Below are positions 11,854 through 22,009 of a stretch of DNA of 64,000 bases, piece after piece. Source of the DNA: Wyeomyia smithii (Eukaryota; Arthropoda; Insecta; Diptera; Culicidae); contig NC_073695.1 of the NCBI RefSeq assembly GCF_029784165.1, positions 106,386,255-106,450,254 on the forward strand. The letters run 5' to 3'. The stretch's first letter is position 1; every line of letters starts with the position of its first letter. The notes beneath the pieces were generated by a model. The model was not told the origin of the DNA, ran no database searches, and was given only the letters and a program-made list of their open reading frames with translations. The position numbers and the translations under genes are program-made.

Positions 11854-12052
11854 TGTAAAGGGGTAGATAAATCTAAGCCTCAGGATTCGGATAGCAACCA
11901 CATCAACTCGCACGGTATACTTTTTAGAGACTGCATATTATTTTATTGCTGATAAAGAGTATAAAGGTTCTTAGTAAAAAGTGTAGTCGTATAAGTGTTA
12001 TAAAGCAGTGGGTTCTACCCATTACGTATAAGCGGTATATATAGACCTTACA
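11854..12052 (-). repeat. 5' LTR of the gypsy element
   Basis: 199 bp with TG...CA ends, matching 6831-7029. On the coding strand it is the promoter-bearing upstream LTR. It is followed on the plus strand by the CTAG target duplication and the interrupted LOA LINE. Confidence 0.92.
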
Positions 12053-12910
12053 CTAGTCTGGAAACACATGTGGCAGATTTTATTGCCAGCAGTGCGGCTT
12101 GACTATATGAAAAGATTCCGATGTTCGCATGTCTATAGCTGCGCTTCAGACATATCGTAGCACAAATATATATTGCGTACACCTCTGCTTGAAAGACGGT
12201 TGGCCACTTTCTCAAAGAAATAGTGGACTTTATAGCTGGTCCGTAGATCCCTGATCTAGTCTGGGACCCGATTTTTGAGCCATCCGTGAGCAATCGGATG
12301 ATGCCCTCCATTGTTTCACACCGAACGATCTGTGTCAATCACCCTGTATGAAACGTCGATGTTGGGTTTTGCTTCCATCCAGTCTGAGACTGTTGTAGCT
12401 AAAGGTGTTAGCTTGAACTCCCTAAGGATGCTTAGGCTACCCGTTAGGTGACCTTCGAGCACCGTTATGTTTCTTCGTAGCCTAAGTTCATCAAGCTCGG
12501 CCTCCTTTTTCACAGGCAGATGTAGAGGCAGTGCGCAGAGCATGGCTTCCATGGCTTCCATGGCTGTAGTCGGCGTTGTGCTCAGGGCACTGGTAACTGA
12601 AAGACAGGCCAGTCGTTAAACTTTGTTAAGTTTTGTCTGAGCTGTCGTTCCACCAGGGCACATCATGACAGACTGTCCGTTTCGTTAACGAACAGTTTGA
12701 ATTGAAAGCTCCCGTGATCCTATGCTGTAGGTCACTCGCTGCGATATCCAGTTCAACTGGAGTTCGAATATTTGTATGGTAGGATGTCCTTGAGCTAACC
12801 AGATGTTCTTTGAAAAAGTTCCGAATGGTTTTCTTAGGATTTTTTTTTGTTAGGGAATTAGAATTACGTTGTCCATTGATGTGAACTTTTGTAATATATA
12901 TCCCAGTCAA
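12053..12910 (-). pseudogene. LOA-type LINE copy A, 5' part (linker and start of RNase H, RT deleted)
   Basis: Reading from 12910 on the minus strand: an endonuclease-RT linker (TPVELDIAASDLQHRITGAF, VPWWNDSSDKT), then a jump straight to the post-RT connection region (ALPLHLPVKKEAELDEL, LEGHLTGSLSILREF), then RNase H (LTDGSKIGSQTRSGIYG, VFQAEVYAIYICA, IGIFSYSQAALLAIK). The whole reverse transcriptase is missing. The third RNase H acid is replaced: FSYSQAAL here against FSDSQAAL in copy B, a Tyr for the catalytic Asp. Several frame changes are present. The gypsy element interrupts right after VSRLV; the reading continues at 6830. A non-functional, internally deleted copy. Confidence 0.8.
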
Positions 12911-12960
12911 TTGCTATACGTGTCCCCTTGCAAAACACAATGACCACAATTGTTGAGTGA

Positions 12961-14409
12961 TCAGGTACCTGCACCGACACGCTCCCAGTCAGGTGAAGTA
13001 TGGTTTATGAAGCCAATCACCTTCCCAGGATTCAAAGACCAAATTTCTTTGGGCTGTAAACAGCCACTGCCAAAAAACCTTGATCTGCGTTTAAATAATG
13101 CACCACAACTGCACAGCAGATGTTCCGATGTCTCGCTTTTCATATTACAAAAGCGACAGATATCATCCTGAACCCGGCCAATGTTCTTTAAATGATGTCT
13201 ACTCGGACAGTGCCCCGTTACTAGGCCGACGTATGTACAAAGGGCTCTTTTGTTGAGCTCTAGGAGCTTTTTCGAATGATTCTCGTTTGGTGTGATAAAT
13301 CTTTTAGATTGGGAACACTTTTTGACATCAAACCAATTGGTTATCACCTTTTGTTCCTCCCAGCGTTTAAGCTCCATTTTCACTGCACAGTTTGATATAC
13401 CGCAGAAAGGTTCTGGGCCGAAAAACTGTGAGTTAGATCCTTGTTTTGCAAGTTCGTCTGCCTTTTCATTCCCACCAATGCCACAATGTCCCGGAACCCA
13501 ATACAAATTTACTGAGTTTGTTTGACATAGCTGTCGCAATGTGAGAATACATTCCCAGACAATCTTGGATGTACATTTATAAGCATCAAGTGCTTTCAGT
13601 GCTGCTTGACTGTCAGAGAAAATACAAATATTTGCATGTTTGTATTTCCTAGTCAGACATACATTCGCACATTCAAGGATTGCAAAAATCTCTGCTTGAA
13701 ACACTGTTGGCCAGTGTCCCATTGCCACTGAAATATTAATTCCAGGGCCGAAGATTCCTGCACCAGTTTTGGTACCTATTTTTAAGCCATCTGTGAAAAA
13801 TATCGTTGAACCAGGACGGACATCAGGAACTCCGACTTCCCAGTCTGTACGCGACGTTTCGCATACCTTGTAGGGAATAACATGGTTATCCTGAGGTGCC
13901 ATCCAGTCTCCATTCATACTCATCACTGGCCCTCTTTCGAAAAAGTCCAGTATAGTCAGGTGACCCACAAGATCACCTGACAAGATAGTTTTTGTTCTTT
14001 TTAGCCTCAAGGCACTCTTTTCTGCTTCTAGTTGCACGTATTCGTACAACGGCAGCAGATGAAGAATTGCATCAAGAGCTTTTGACGGGGTGCTTTTCAT
14101 TGCTCCTGTTATAGCAATGCACGCAAGTCGTTGAACTTTATCTAGCTTTGTTCTAGCGGTGGACTCTTTGGTTTTTGGCCACCACACGAACGCAGCGTAG
14201 GTCAGTTTTGGACGTATAATAGATGTGAATATCCACATCACCATTTTCGGTCTCAAGCCCCACTTTCTCCCAACGGTTTTGGAGCAGTTTTCCTTAGGAT
14301 TCCTGAAGTGTTCTCCTTTGAGAGGAGTAGCCTCGATGTCAAATCTGATATGTCTATGGTCTGATAAACTAGGTTCATCAGAGACATGCCTGTTTTTGAC
14401 CTTCTCCAT
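12961..14409 (-). CDS. RT-less LOA-type LINE ORF: endonuclease tail fused to RNase H, 482 codons
   Basis: One uninterrupted frame. Residues 1-35 are the end of an APE-type endonuclease (LSDHRHIRFDIEAT, with the SDH motif at 16-18). At about residue 40-46 it jumps to the post-RT region (VGRKWGLRPKMVMWIFTSII, LTYAAFVWWPKT), so the roughly 500-600-residue polymerase is absent. RNase H follows with all four acids visible: Asp207 in FFTDGLKIG, Glu240 in FQAEIFAIL, Asp266 in FSDSQAAL and Asp318 in GNEKADEL. The C-terminus has a CCHC-like finger (CRFCNMKSETSEHLLCSC). The methionine is only the first in the open frame; endonuclease and ORF1 remnants continue upstream to 15270. RNase H might still fold; retrotransposition would need another element. 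Clade assignment rests on remembered LOA/Lian features. It could also be chance preservation after a deletion. Confidence 0.8.
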   Translation of the reverse strand: MEKVKNRHVSDEPSLSDHRHIRFDIEATPLKGEHFRNPKENCSKTVGRKWGLRPKMVMWIFTSIIRPKLTYAAFVWWPKTKESTARTKLDKVQRLACIAITGAMKSTPSKALDAILHLLPLYEYVQLEAEKSALRLKRTKTILSGDLVGHLTILDFFERGPVMSMNGDWMAPQDNHVIPYKVCETSRTDWEVGVPDVRPGSTIFFTDGLKIGTKTGAGIFGPGINISVAMGHWPTVFQAEIFAILECANVCLTRKYKHANICIFSDSQAALKALDAYKCTSKIVWECILTLRQLCQTNSVNLYWVPGHCGIGGNEKADELAKQGSNSQFFGPEPFCGISNCAVKMELKRWEEQKVITNWFDVKKCSQSKRFITPNENHSKKLLELNKRALCTYVGLVTGHCPSRHHLKNIGRVQDDICRFCNMKSETSEHLLCSCGALFKRRSRFFGSGCLQPKEIWSLNPGKVIGFINHTSPDWERVGAGT

Positions 14410-14760
14410 TATCGAGGCGCTAAATAGAGTGAGATCTAAGACCTCTTGTCTAATAGCATTACTAAAAGTTGGTTCGTTAGGTATTCGAGCAGGTACTCAC
14501 CTCGTGTGTTTACATCCAAGCTTCCCTAGACTGTGTGGTGCGCGTTGGCATCGCAGCCAAAAATGCGTGGTTTATTGACGCTCGTCAGTACCACACAAGC
14601 GCTGCAACTTCGGATGGTGGTATGTCGCTCACGTCCCCCGGGAAGTAAGCGGAGGCAACGACCATTTCCTGTGTGCCGTTAGTCGTCTGGACTTCCACCG
14701 CAACGGCAACCAAGTCTCGTATGTAATGGAAACAGGCCTTTCGCGCCTGTGTTGAACACA
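14410..14760 (-). pseudogene. LOA copy B, partial endonuclease
   Basis: Frames on the minus strand carry endonuclease blocks: TRDLVAVAVEVQTTNG, VVASAYFPGDVSDIPPSEVA and IFGCDANAHHTVWGSLDVNT, the last holding the metal-binding DxN of APE-type LINE endonucleases. Stops and frameshifts separate them from each other and from the 482-codon frame downstream. The N-terminal quarter of the domain is missing; ORF1 sequence joins directly at about 14760. Confidence 0.75.
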
Positions 14761-15270
14761 GACATTCTGCCAACCTGCTGCATGTGTGCTTTGCCGTACT
14801 TAAAGTTCAACAGGAAGCTTTGTCCCGCTACTTGGCTCGCAGACTGTAAGTCCAGCCCCTCCATCAGTTCGACGGTCTTTCCACTGACGTTGTGATGGCA
14901 TACTCGCCATGCACGTGTGGAGAAACCGTGGTTCTGTCCTGAAAGTACGTGATGAATCGTAGTGCTTTTGGCAGGTCCTTCGTGTGAAATTCACGAAGGT
15001 GTGCATCCTCTCACGGTTTGAGAGAAGACGCCGTAGTCTCCAGCCATCTGACTGTGTCGCTATCTGCACAGTCAAGTTGTAGAAGGCCGTTTTTTAGTCG
15101 GCAGCTTCTAAACTTGGACCTGATAACAGATGGTTCCTGGTCCGCAATGCAGTCCAGGATGGCGTCAGGAACAGTTTTTAGGAGGTAAGTCAGGAAGCTA
15201 GATAGTCGATCGAAGTGATCGATAGGCTTGTTGCCTCCAGCATCTCTCAGTTCTACCTATTGCGTGCGGC
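14761..15270 (-). pseudogene. LOA copy B, ORF1 (gag-like) C-terminal remnant
   Basis: Minus-strand readings such as IRSKFRSCRLKNGLLQLDC, SDTVRWLETTASSLKPCED and FLLNFKYGKAHMQQVGR resemble the end of the RNA-binding ORF1 of LOA-type elements as I remember them, and their position directly before the endonuclease fits. The reading is broken by frame changes. Assignment is weaker than for the RNase H and rests mainly on context. Confidence 0.5.
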
Positions 15271-15479
15271 CTTATAAGGCTGCAGGCCATGGAGCTTCTT
15301 AACTCCATTTGTTCCGGCAGAGTAAGGTTGCCGGGGCCTGGGTTTTAAATTAGTTGTTTATTTAAAGAATCCAGTTTTGATCCCACGAGTTTGCCACGAA
15401 AGAAGGGGTCCCCTGCGTGTTACGATGGCCTAACGCAGAAGTAATGAATACTATGGAAGGGCACAGGTATTCCACAGGC

Positions 15480-16500
15480 TTCGTTAGCGGCTGAGAATTT
15501 GTTAAACCTGTCCTTATCTGCTGCTCGAATATTTATTAGTGACCAAACTTCCAGTTTAATCTCCAGGATATCGGGAACTGGGACACTGTTATCGTTTGTA
15601 GGAACTCAAAGGTTAACTCCCCTTCCGCCTCCTTATGTTGCTTCGCCATTGAGGTACTCATCGAAAAAAAGCTTCAACCTGTTGTCGACCACGTCGCACC
15701 CGCGTTTGATCAAGTTTTCCCTCTCGTCTTTACACATATCTGGACTAAGTGTGTAGCCCGTACGGAATTAGTTTACTTTCTCGTGAAACTTGCGCGTGTT
15801 ATTAGCCCGAAACAGTTGCTCCAGTTTTTTACGATCTCTGTTCTCTTGCTGGCGTTTCTTCCTCCTCAAAAACATGGTCGACACATTTCGAGCTTGTCGA
15901 TATTTGGCCGCGTTCTCTCTTGTGACGATAAGATAGCTTCTCCATGCTAGTTTTTTCCTCTCCATCGCTTGCTGGCATTCCTCGTCAAACCAGACATTTT
16001 GTCGGCTCAACGTTACCATGACCACTGATTAACCTAGTGCCACGGCGTAGCTTGCCCTTTCCATCGTCGAGAGTCGAATCACATATTTCCTCCGTGGAAG
16101 ATAAAGCCTCGTCAAGTAAGCGCGTGGTTTTCGACATCCTGTGGGTTGTACAACTGCCAGATATTTAGCCGAGGAGGACGGTTTTGTAGCGTGCGATATG
16201 TCGCAGATAGTTTTGAGCGCACATGTACTACTACTAGGTGGTGGCCTGAGCCTATATTCGCACCCCAAAGGTAACGTATATTTGTCATGTTCGAGATCAT
16301 CTATGACACCGTGATCAATTTGATATGTTTTTCGGTGGTCAGATGATCTCCAGGTGGCTTTGTGAATATCTGCGTAGCAAAAAGGTGCTTCTGACCTCCA
16401 GACCTCGGGAAGCTGCGACGTTGATGCATTGTTGGCCGTTGTCGTTCGTGACGGCTTGTAGGTTGTGAGGCTATGGCAGGTTATCCATAAGTACGGATTT
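15480..16500 (-). pseudogene. RTE LINE, inverted front part (endonuclease and start of RT region)
   Basis: From about 16500 down on the minus strand: HKATW, YQIDHGVIDDLEH (endonuclease motif, normally NQIDHV), NIRYLWGANIGSGHHLVVV (the GADIGSDHYLV block, with the SDH changed to SGH), then 16025-15768 NVWFDEECQQAMERKKLAWR and RRKKRQQENRDRKKLEQLF, the basic linker before the RT of RTE-clade elements, and ENLIKRGCDVVDNRLKLFFDEYL. Frames change several times. The 3' half of what appears to be the same kind of element follows in the opposite direction at 16535-16850. Confidence 0.78.
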
Positions 16501-16534
16501 TTAGACAAAACAACGCGTTTGGTCGACCGATGGA

Positions 16535-16850
16535 TTGAGTAATAGATGTGGCTCGAGTAACGCTTCGAAGACGAAGTACACGAGAAAAAGAGGTTCAAGA
16601 GAAGATAATGCCAATTCTTCTTCTCGAGTTCAAATTGGTGTTGATAAAATCGAGGTGGTCGACGAGCTCGTGTATCTGGGTTCACTGGTAACCGCCAGCA
16701 GAGAACCAGCAGAGAAATTCATCAGCGCATTATGGCAGGAAAGCGCACCTACGGAAGACGCTCTGATCGAGTAAAGATTGCCGCCGCACCAAGTTCACCA
16801 CCTACAGGACACTGATTACTACATAATCAATATCCTGTAGCTTGAGGATA
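16535..16850 (+). pseudogene. RTE LINE, sense-oriented RT C-terminal fragment
   Basis: The plus-strand reading NASKTKYTRKRGSREDNANS, VQIGVDKIEVVDELVYLGS and then, in another frame, RTKFTTYRTLI matches the region after the YxDD motif of RTE reverse transcriptases, where KTKYM and VVDEFVYLGSLV are typical. It starts where the minus-strand endonuclease part ends. The frame breaks near 16730 and the C-terminus is lost. Confidence 0.78.
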
Positions 16851-19800
16851 TAGCTACGGCAAAGATGGACGTGGCGAGCAAAGATAACTATCCAACCGAT
16901 TTCAGCTTAGATTGGTTCAAACGTTACTCCCAAACGTTGTTCTTCAAGCATTCCGGGTGGAAGCGATAGTCATCAGTCTGCAGTCTACGAAATATACCGT
17001 GCCCACGACAAGTTACAATTAAACCCTTTCTATAAACAAATCAAGATAGTTCGTATGCATGGAATAAATTTCACAAAGCTGGTTTCTTAGTCGTTATCTA
17101 GTGTGCAATTATTTGATCAACTTTTTTTGATAATACGGTAAAGTGGTCAACGCGGTATAACAAATACCTTTATCTGAAATTAAATTTATTTCTGGTAAAT
17201 AAATGAAATAACAAATAATGAAGTAGCCCGAGAATTCTTTAAACCTACGAAACAGTGGCAACTGACAAGAAGCATTGGTAAACAATCTGATATGATCACA
17301 ACTATTCCAGCAAGAAACTGTATTTTGATTTATTGGTACAGTCTACCTATATGAGAAATATCCAATATGCAACTGGTGTTATAAAATGATAAGTACCAGT
17401 TTACTATTCTAGGACGCATTACGAGAAATAAATATATAACTCATGTTTATAATCCATAATTAGACAGTCAAAAACTAACTGAAAGAGCCATAGAAAGCAA
17501 TTTCTCATAGCTGTGAAATAAAATCATAGAGTGAAAAATGCAAGCAATGTTGCTTAGCTTAACGATAGACCATCCTTTGAATTCGGTGTAAACCAGACAC
17601 TTTTACGGCTCATCATGACAATTATTTAACGCCATTAACTGAAAACTGTATGTCGTTATTTTGACAGACCATCTCTCCCCGAAAGTACTTTACGGTAGTT
17701 TACGATAGACATAAACCAACACGAATCGCCATTGTCTGCGCGTTCGTAAGCTCACGCAGCCATGTTAGGTAGAGATCACGTAACGAGTCAAATCAGCTAA
17801 TTAGCTGCTACCGTAGGGCTATACGCGTGCAGTAAAGTTCAACGCCCTAACCTCAATTCACACTATCGCGTCGCATCAGGAAGATCTCCATTAAAGGTAG
17901 AAGTGTGCAAAAGTACAAATCGAAAGTAAAAGACCTTAAAAAACCACAACGCATTTCCAAGCCCCGTTTTGTCGTTCAGGAATGTCATCGGATGGCGCCT
18001 CGCCGCAGAAGTTGGCACGGCCGCAGGGAGGTAATTGTTCCCGCAATTCCTAGGAAGGTACAGCCTACCAACTTACGACACGGATCGATTTACGTTTTCC
18101 GATATCTTCTGTGCGAAAGAAAACATCACCTCGACCGATATGGTGCGGAGGAGGGCGCTGTGGTTTTCGCTTTCAGTTTCGATTTTGTTGCACTTTAAAA
18201 GCGAGGAACGAAGCCAAACTGTTCCCGCGTCCACCGCCTCGTGGTGCTAGCTACCGGAACAGCACGGGAGGGCTGCCGTGGGTGCGTTTCTGTTATTCTT
18301 TTAGATTGGCTACACCACGAACATGTGACTCCTGGCGTTTACTCTGTCAATGGTGTAGTGGGAAGGGTTATCATTTTTAACAGCGTTACATGCAAAAGGA
18401 AACTTTAAGAGTTTTTTACAATTATTCAAATGATTGAGTTTAAAAACACATACTTTTTGTGTGACTATGGTGCAGTTTTGGTTTTTGCAGACTTATAACT
18501 CTCTCATATCGCATAAATTTCCAACAAGTTGATTACCCGTCAGCACCTGGCAGATAATCACCCGAATACGCCACCGGGTTTCGCTCCATTGCTGATCGGC
18601 GCGGCGGTGGAGTTGTCGCATTCGCAAATGGAACAAACACGCATTACATATGGGCACTCGCATATTGACATTGAGACACACGATCCGCGATTTATTGGTG
18701 AAGCCAATTAAAAAGGAAGAAATAGAAAAGCGACCCTTCGCTGTCCCGGCTCTCGACGCCTGCCAGAGGTTTGTTTCGATTGGTAACTAAGGCGGGATAC
18801 ATCAGTAGGTTTCAATGAACGCCTTGTATTAATATTAGCAACTGTGGTGACTTGGTGATTGGTTGGAATAATCGTTGTTTGGTCTCTTGCATGCTATCAC
18901 CAATAGGGTAAAATATACGGACCCCAAGGTGCATTCAATAATTGTTTCTAGTAGATCTACATGGTTGAAGAACTTAAATTAAACGAAACCTCTGACCACG
19001 CTTTAACCCATTTTACCCACGTCGTAATCTGTCCACAGTGCGGGGAAAAACGTGCGATTCGACTAATGCACCTCCCCAAAATGCCACCCGGGTGCAAATA
19101 TGCATTAGTGCAAAGTTCTTCGTGACCGTATCATACAATGACAGCCGTGTGTTTTCCCTTTTCTATGAGTAATGTGAACTTTTTTCCCGACTGCGAAAGG
19201 CAATCGTCTGTTGTCGTTGTCTAGCTAGATACGATTCCAATCCAGCGAAAGTGTGGCACGAGTGGAATCGGTTTTTATTTAAGGTAAACAATAAGGTTCT
19301 ACTGACCCATTTTGGAGGGCGATCTTTCGAGGTACAGTAGAAACGCGGCGGAACAAATGTAAAAATTACACGCTAAAAGCCGTGTTTGCTTCGCTTGTTT
19401 TTGTGAGCTCTGCCAGCCTGGCACTGGCACCGGCGGTTGTCCATTAGGTTCCGAAACCCGGATGCCAATCGGGACGCTAACAGTGGAACTAAATAAACCT
19501 AAACGGGCGAGAATTGGTTTTGTTTATTTCGAATGCAGTCAAGTCGGACGAAAGACAAAATAAAAGTGAAAAGAAAGCTAGCCGTTGTTCTGGAGGTCGT
19601 TTCCTGGTATTTACAACTGCATACGATGGCGGTTGCTAATTGATTAACTGTTTGTCTGCTGGATAAATGGGAACGGTTGTATTTCAATCTTTGTATGTCA
19701 ACACGCGCCAGTTTTTTAACTGTCATCAATATTGTTGGATGAAATTTGATCGCAAATCTGTGTCGGTTGATTTATTTTATGATCATTCTTCAGAATTTTT

Positions 19801-20465
19801 ATTTTTATTTCTCAATCCAGTTGTTTTGGAAACTGCAGCTTATATTTTCGACGAGTGTGATAAGCATTATTTGTTTTTGTCGTGGGACTACGTCATTGTT
19901 TTCTATACTGGGATGCATATAGTTAGAATGGGCTAACTTGCGAGTATTCATTCCACATCCATATTAAGAATCCTTAGCGCGCCAATTTTACCTTGCAGGA
20001 TCTTGCCGACAAAAATCCTCCTTCGCACATTTCGTCGCTTTTCGAGAGTTTACAATTTATTTATTTTATTTTTCTTTGAAGTTCAACTTCAAATCAAGCA
20101 TAACTACAAGATCTCGCACGACGTAAGTTCTAATAATGTTTCCATCACCTACACGGTAGTTCCAGTGAAAAAGATGGTTTTCCTTCGTTAAATAAATTAT
20201 TATCTACGCAACAAAGTTCTCACTACTTGTCAATAGATGGAGCCATCAGTAAGTGCCATATGGTGAACAAACCGTTCTGACAGCCGTGTTGATTTGTATG
20301 TCAGATATTCAATCACTTTAAGGTAAAATGTTTCTTCAAGCATCATAGCATCTCATGGACCTTAGATGAGACTTTCCCAGATTTTTTTTTACAAATATTA
20401 TGTATTGATATATTTTTGAGAGTCACCTATTTAATTAACCGCAAATTGACAAAAACCTAGATAAA
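16851..20465. other. No recognised gene; partly CpG-rich, possible host sequence
   Basis: This 3.6-kb stretch lacks recognisable transposon proteins and is the best candidate in the window for single-copy host DNA. The part from about 17700 to 19500 is richer in GC and CpG than its surroundings. Short plus-strand frames (17905-18198, 18111-18380, 18529-18711) have no known domain. The first is basic (RISKPRFVVQECHRMAPRRR). It could contain a 5' UTR, an intron or regulatory DNA of a flanking gene, but nothing here proves transcription. Confidence 0.35.
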
Positions 20466-20469
20466 CTTT

Positions 20470-20745
20470 TTGCTACAGCTTTAAAAACAGTTCGGGAGTG
20501 CCCCAGGGGAGCAACTTTGGCTTCAACTGTGTTCAATCTTCTTCAACGATAAACTCGCAGCTTTTGTTTTTACTCAAATATCATCGCTGTAGCAAACAGA
20601 AACTCAGCATTCATCATTAGAGCTGCCAAAGGTTTTCATCGCTGTTGTACGCCCTTGTTCGCTCCGTATTGTAGACCAGTTCAATCATTTGGAGCTTCTA
20701 CAGTAACTCTTCGACCACTAGGAACGAAGTTATACAGCAGCGACT
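20470..20745 (+). pseudogene. CR1/Jockey-like LINE RT fragments
   Basis: The plus strand reads SSGVPQGSNFG, the conserved VPQGS block before the YADD motif, and shortly after LYALVRSV with a following IIWS, the thumb region of the same LINE type (compare LYCSLVRSIIEFASVVWSPY at 41523-42347). About 400 bp that should separate these blocks are missing. The piece is cut by the SINE at 20757. Confidence 0.65.
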
Positions 20746-20756
20746 TACGACTTACA

Positions 20757-20985
20757 AAAGACTTACAAAAAGCAAAGCAAAGCCTTGGTTCTACATTCCG
20801 ATTCGGAACTCGACCTTCTGTTTGTTTATACATAGACTTCGCAGCCAACTGTTTAGTGAACAGGTCGATTGCGGGGCTAGCGCTACGATCCTACTGACAC
20901 TAACAGTCTCTCCCGAGCCGAGACTCGAACCTACGACGACTGGCTTGTTAGGCCAGCATCGTACCTCGAGACCATCTGGGAGATA
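20757..20985 (-). mobile_element. tRNA-derived SINE with 10-bp target duplication
   Basis: On the minus strand the element begins TCTCCCAGATGGTCTCGAGG and folds like a tRNA in its first 75 bases. A box A-like TGGTCTCGAGG, an anticodon stem CTGGC/GCCAG with the 7-base loop CTAACAA (anticodon AAC), and a B box GGTTCGAGTCTC are visible, so RNA polymerase III could transcribe it. A non-tRNA body follows and it ends in a (CTTTG)n tail. The exact 10-bp repeat ACGACTTACA at 20747-20756 and 20986-20995 marks the insertion. The same SINE occurs in plus orientation at 46365-46584. The family name is not certain. Confidence 0.88.
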
Positions 20986-21183
20986 ACGACTTACACGGTC
21001 AATAATATTGGCTTGATACGGCTCAAAAGTCAATTTATCATCAAGGTCATTAATTTCATTGACACGATCTAGACGTTTACGTCTGGTTGTATAGTTATTA
21101 GGTTTTATTAACACCAATCCTCACTGATATCCTACAGGTCTTGTAGTTTTTGGTAGTCAGAAAATTTGTCAATAATCATAAAA

Positions 21184-21430
21184 ATTCATTAAGCAGACAG
21201 TATGTGAAGTAGGGAAAGCGAAAAATGAGCGAACTGGAAATATGATACAGCACAACCAATGAGCTGGGTACCGGCTTTATAGTGCTGGGTAGGATGCAGA
21301 GTCGTGTGATCAAGTGGCAGGCGATCAGCATCCCAACGGGATGCGGTATATTTTTCCAAAATATACTGTAACATATTTCCAGTTCGGTTATTTTTCGCTT
21401 TCCCTACTTCACATACTGCTTAATGAACTT
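21184..21430. repeat. Short palindromic element
   Basis: About 55 bp at 21187-21242 (AAGCAGACAGTATGTGAAGT onward) recur inverted at 21370-21425, with about 130 bp between. This would fold into a long hairpin. It is probably a MITE; no target duplication could be fixed. Confidence 0.6.
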
Positions 21431-21539
21431 GCGTGTTAACGGGTAAAAGCCGTTGTTGAAAATATAAATTTAGTTCGAAAAAACCATAAAAATCTTTAGA
21501 TCTTCAGCACAGCTTACATCATTTTCCGATACGAGCTGC

Positions 21540-21915
21540 GACATCATTTATAAACGAAAAACAGCAGTTCAAGATTACTTCCTTGAGGAGCACCAGAAAT
21601 GTTTGTAAATCGTCGGGATGTGTAGGATCCAAGTTTGATACTCAGGCTACTATCACTTGGATACGATTGCAACCATTTAACCAGGAAATCCATTCTAGCG
21701 ATTTTGTGGACTACTATTCGATGGTCAATTTTATCAAACGTAGTTTTCAAGTCTGTGTATACAGCATACACCAGCTTCCTGTTTTCAATATGAGCGATAC
21801 AGTTCAAAGTGAAACAAAGCAAGTTAGTTGTAACAGAAAGACCAGGATAAAAACCGTGTTGATCACTAGAGATTATGCTTTTTGTGCGAAACAGCAAGTG
21901 ATCACTGAAAATCAT
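21540..21915 (-). pseudogene. CR1/Jockey-like LINE RT fragment
   Basis: Minus strand, one frame of 123 codons: QHGFYPGLSVTTNLLCFT, LVYAVYTDLKTTFDKIDHRI (palm domain with the first catalytic Asp), LVKWLQSYPSDSSLSIKLGS and ISGAPQGSNLELLFFV (VPQGS block altered to APQGS). It resembles the element at 41523-43066. The reading ends before the YADD motif. Truncated at both sides. Confidence 0.8.
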
Positions 21916-22009
21916 TTCAAATAATTTCGAGTAGGCGCACTACCTCGAGGATTTCGCTTAATGCGCAACGATAAGGAACCAAACACCCTGTCACAAATTG
22001 TTGAAAGCA

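Larger units (their letters stand above)
6831..12052 (-). mobile_element. Ty3/gypsy LTR retrotransposon, full length but decayed
   Basis: The element has 199-bp LTRs that begin TGTAAAGG and end CCTTACA, an internal region coding on the minus strand for Gag, protease, reverse transcriptase, RNase H and integrase, and a 4-bp target duplication CTAG (6827-6830 and 12053-12056). By eye the LTRs differ at about nine of 199 positions, so the insertion is not recent. Coding is broken by one in-frame stop in gag, one stop between RT and RNase H, a one-base frameshift before the integrase core and one stop after it. No env-like ORF is present. A primer-binding site starting TGG is not seen next to the 5' LTR. 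It lies inside a LOA LINE RNase H, so it is younger than that LINE. Confidence 0.93.

Noticed and set aside
20910..20985. A possible tRNA-Val(AAC) gene
   Set aside because: The anticodon arm and B box are present, but the acceptor stem does not pair as in tRNA-Val, and the sequence continues into a SINE body with a tail and target duplication. It is the SINE head.
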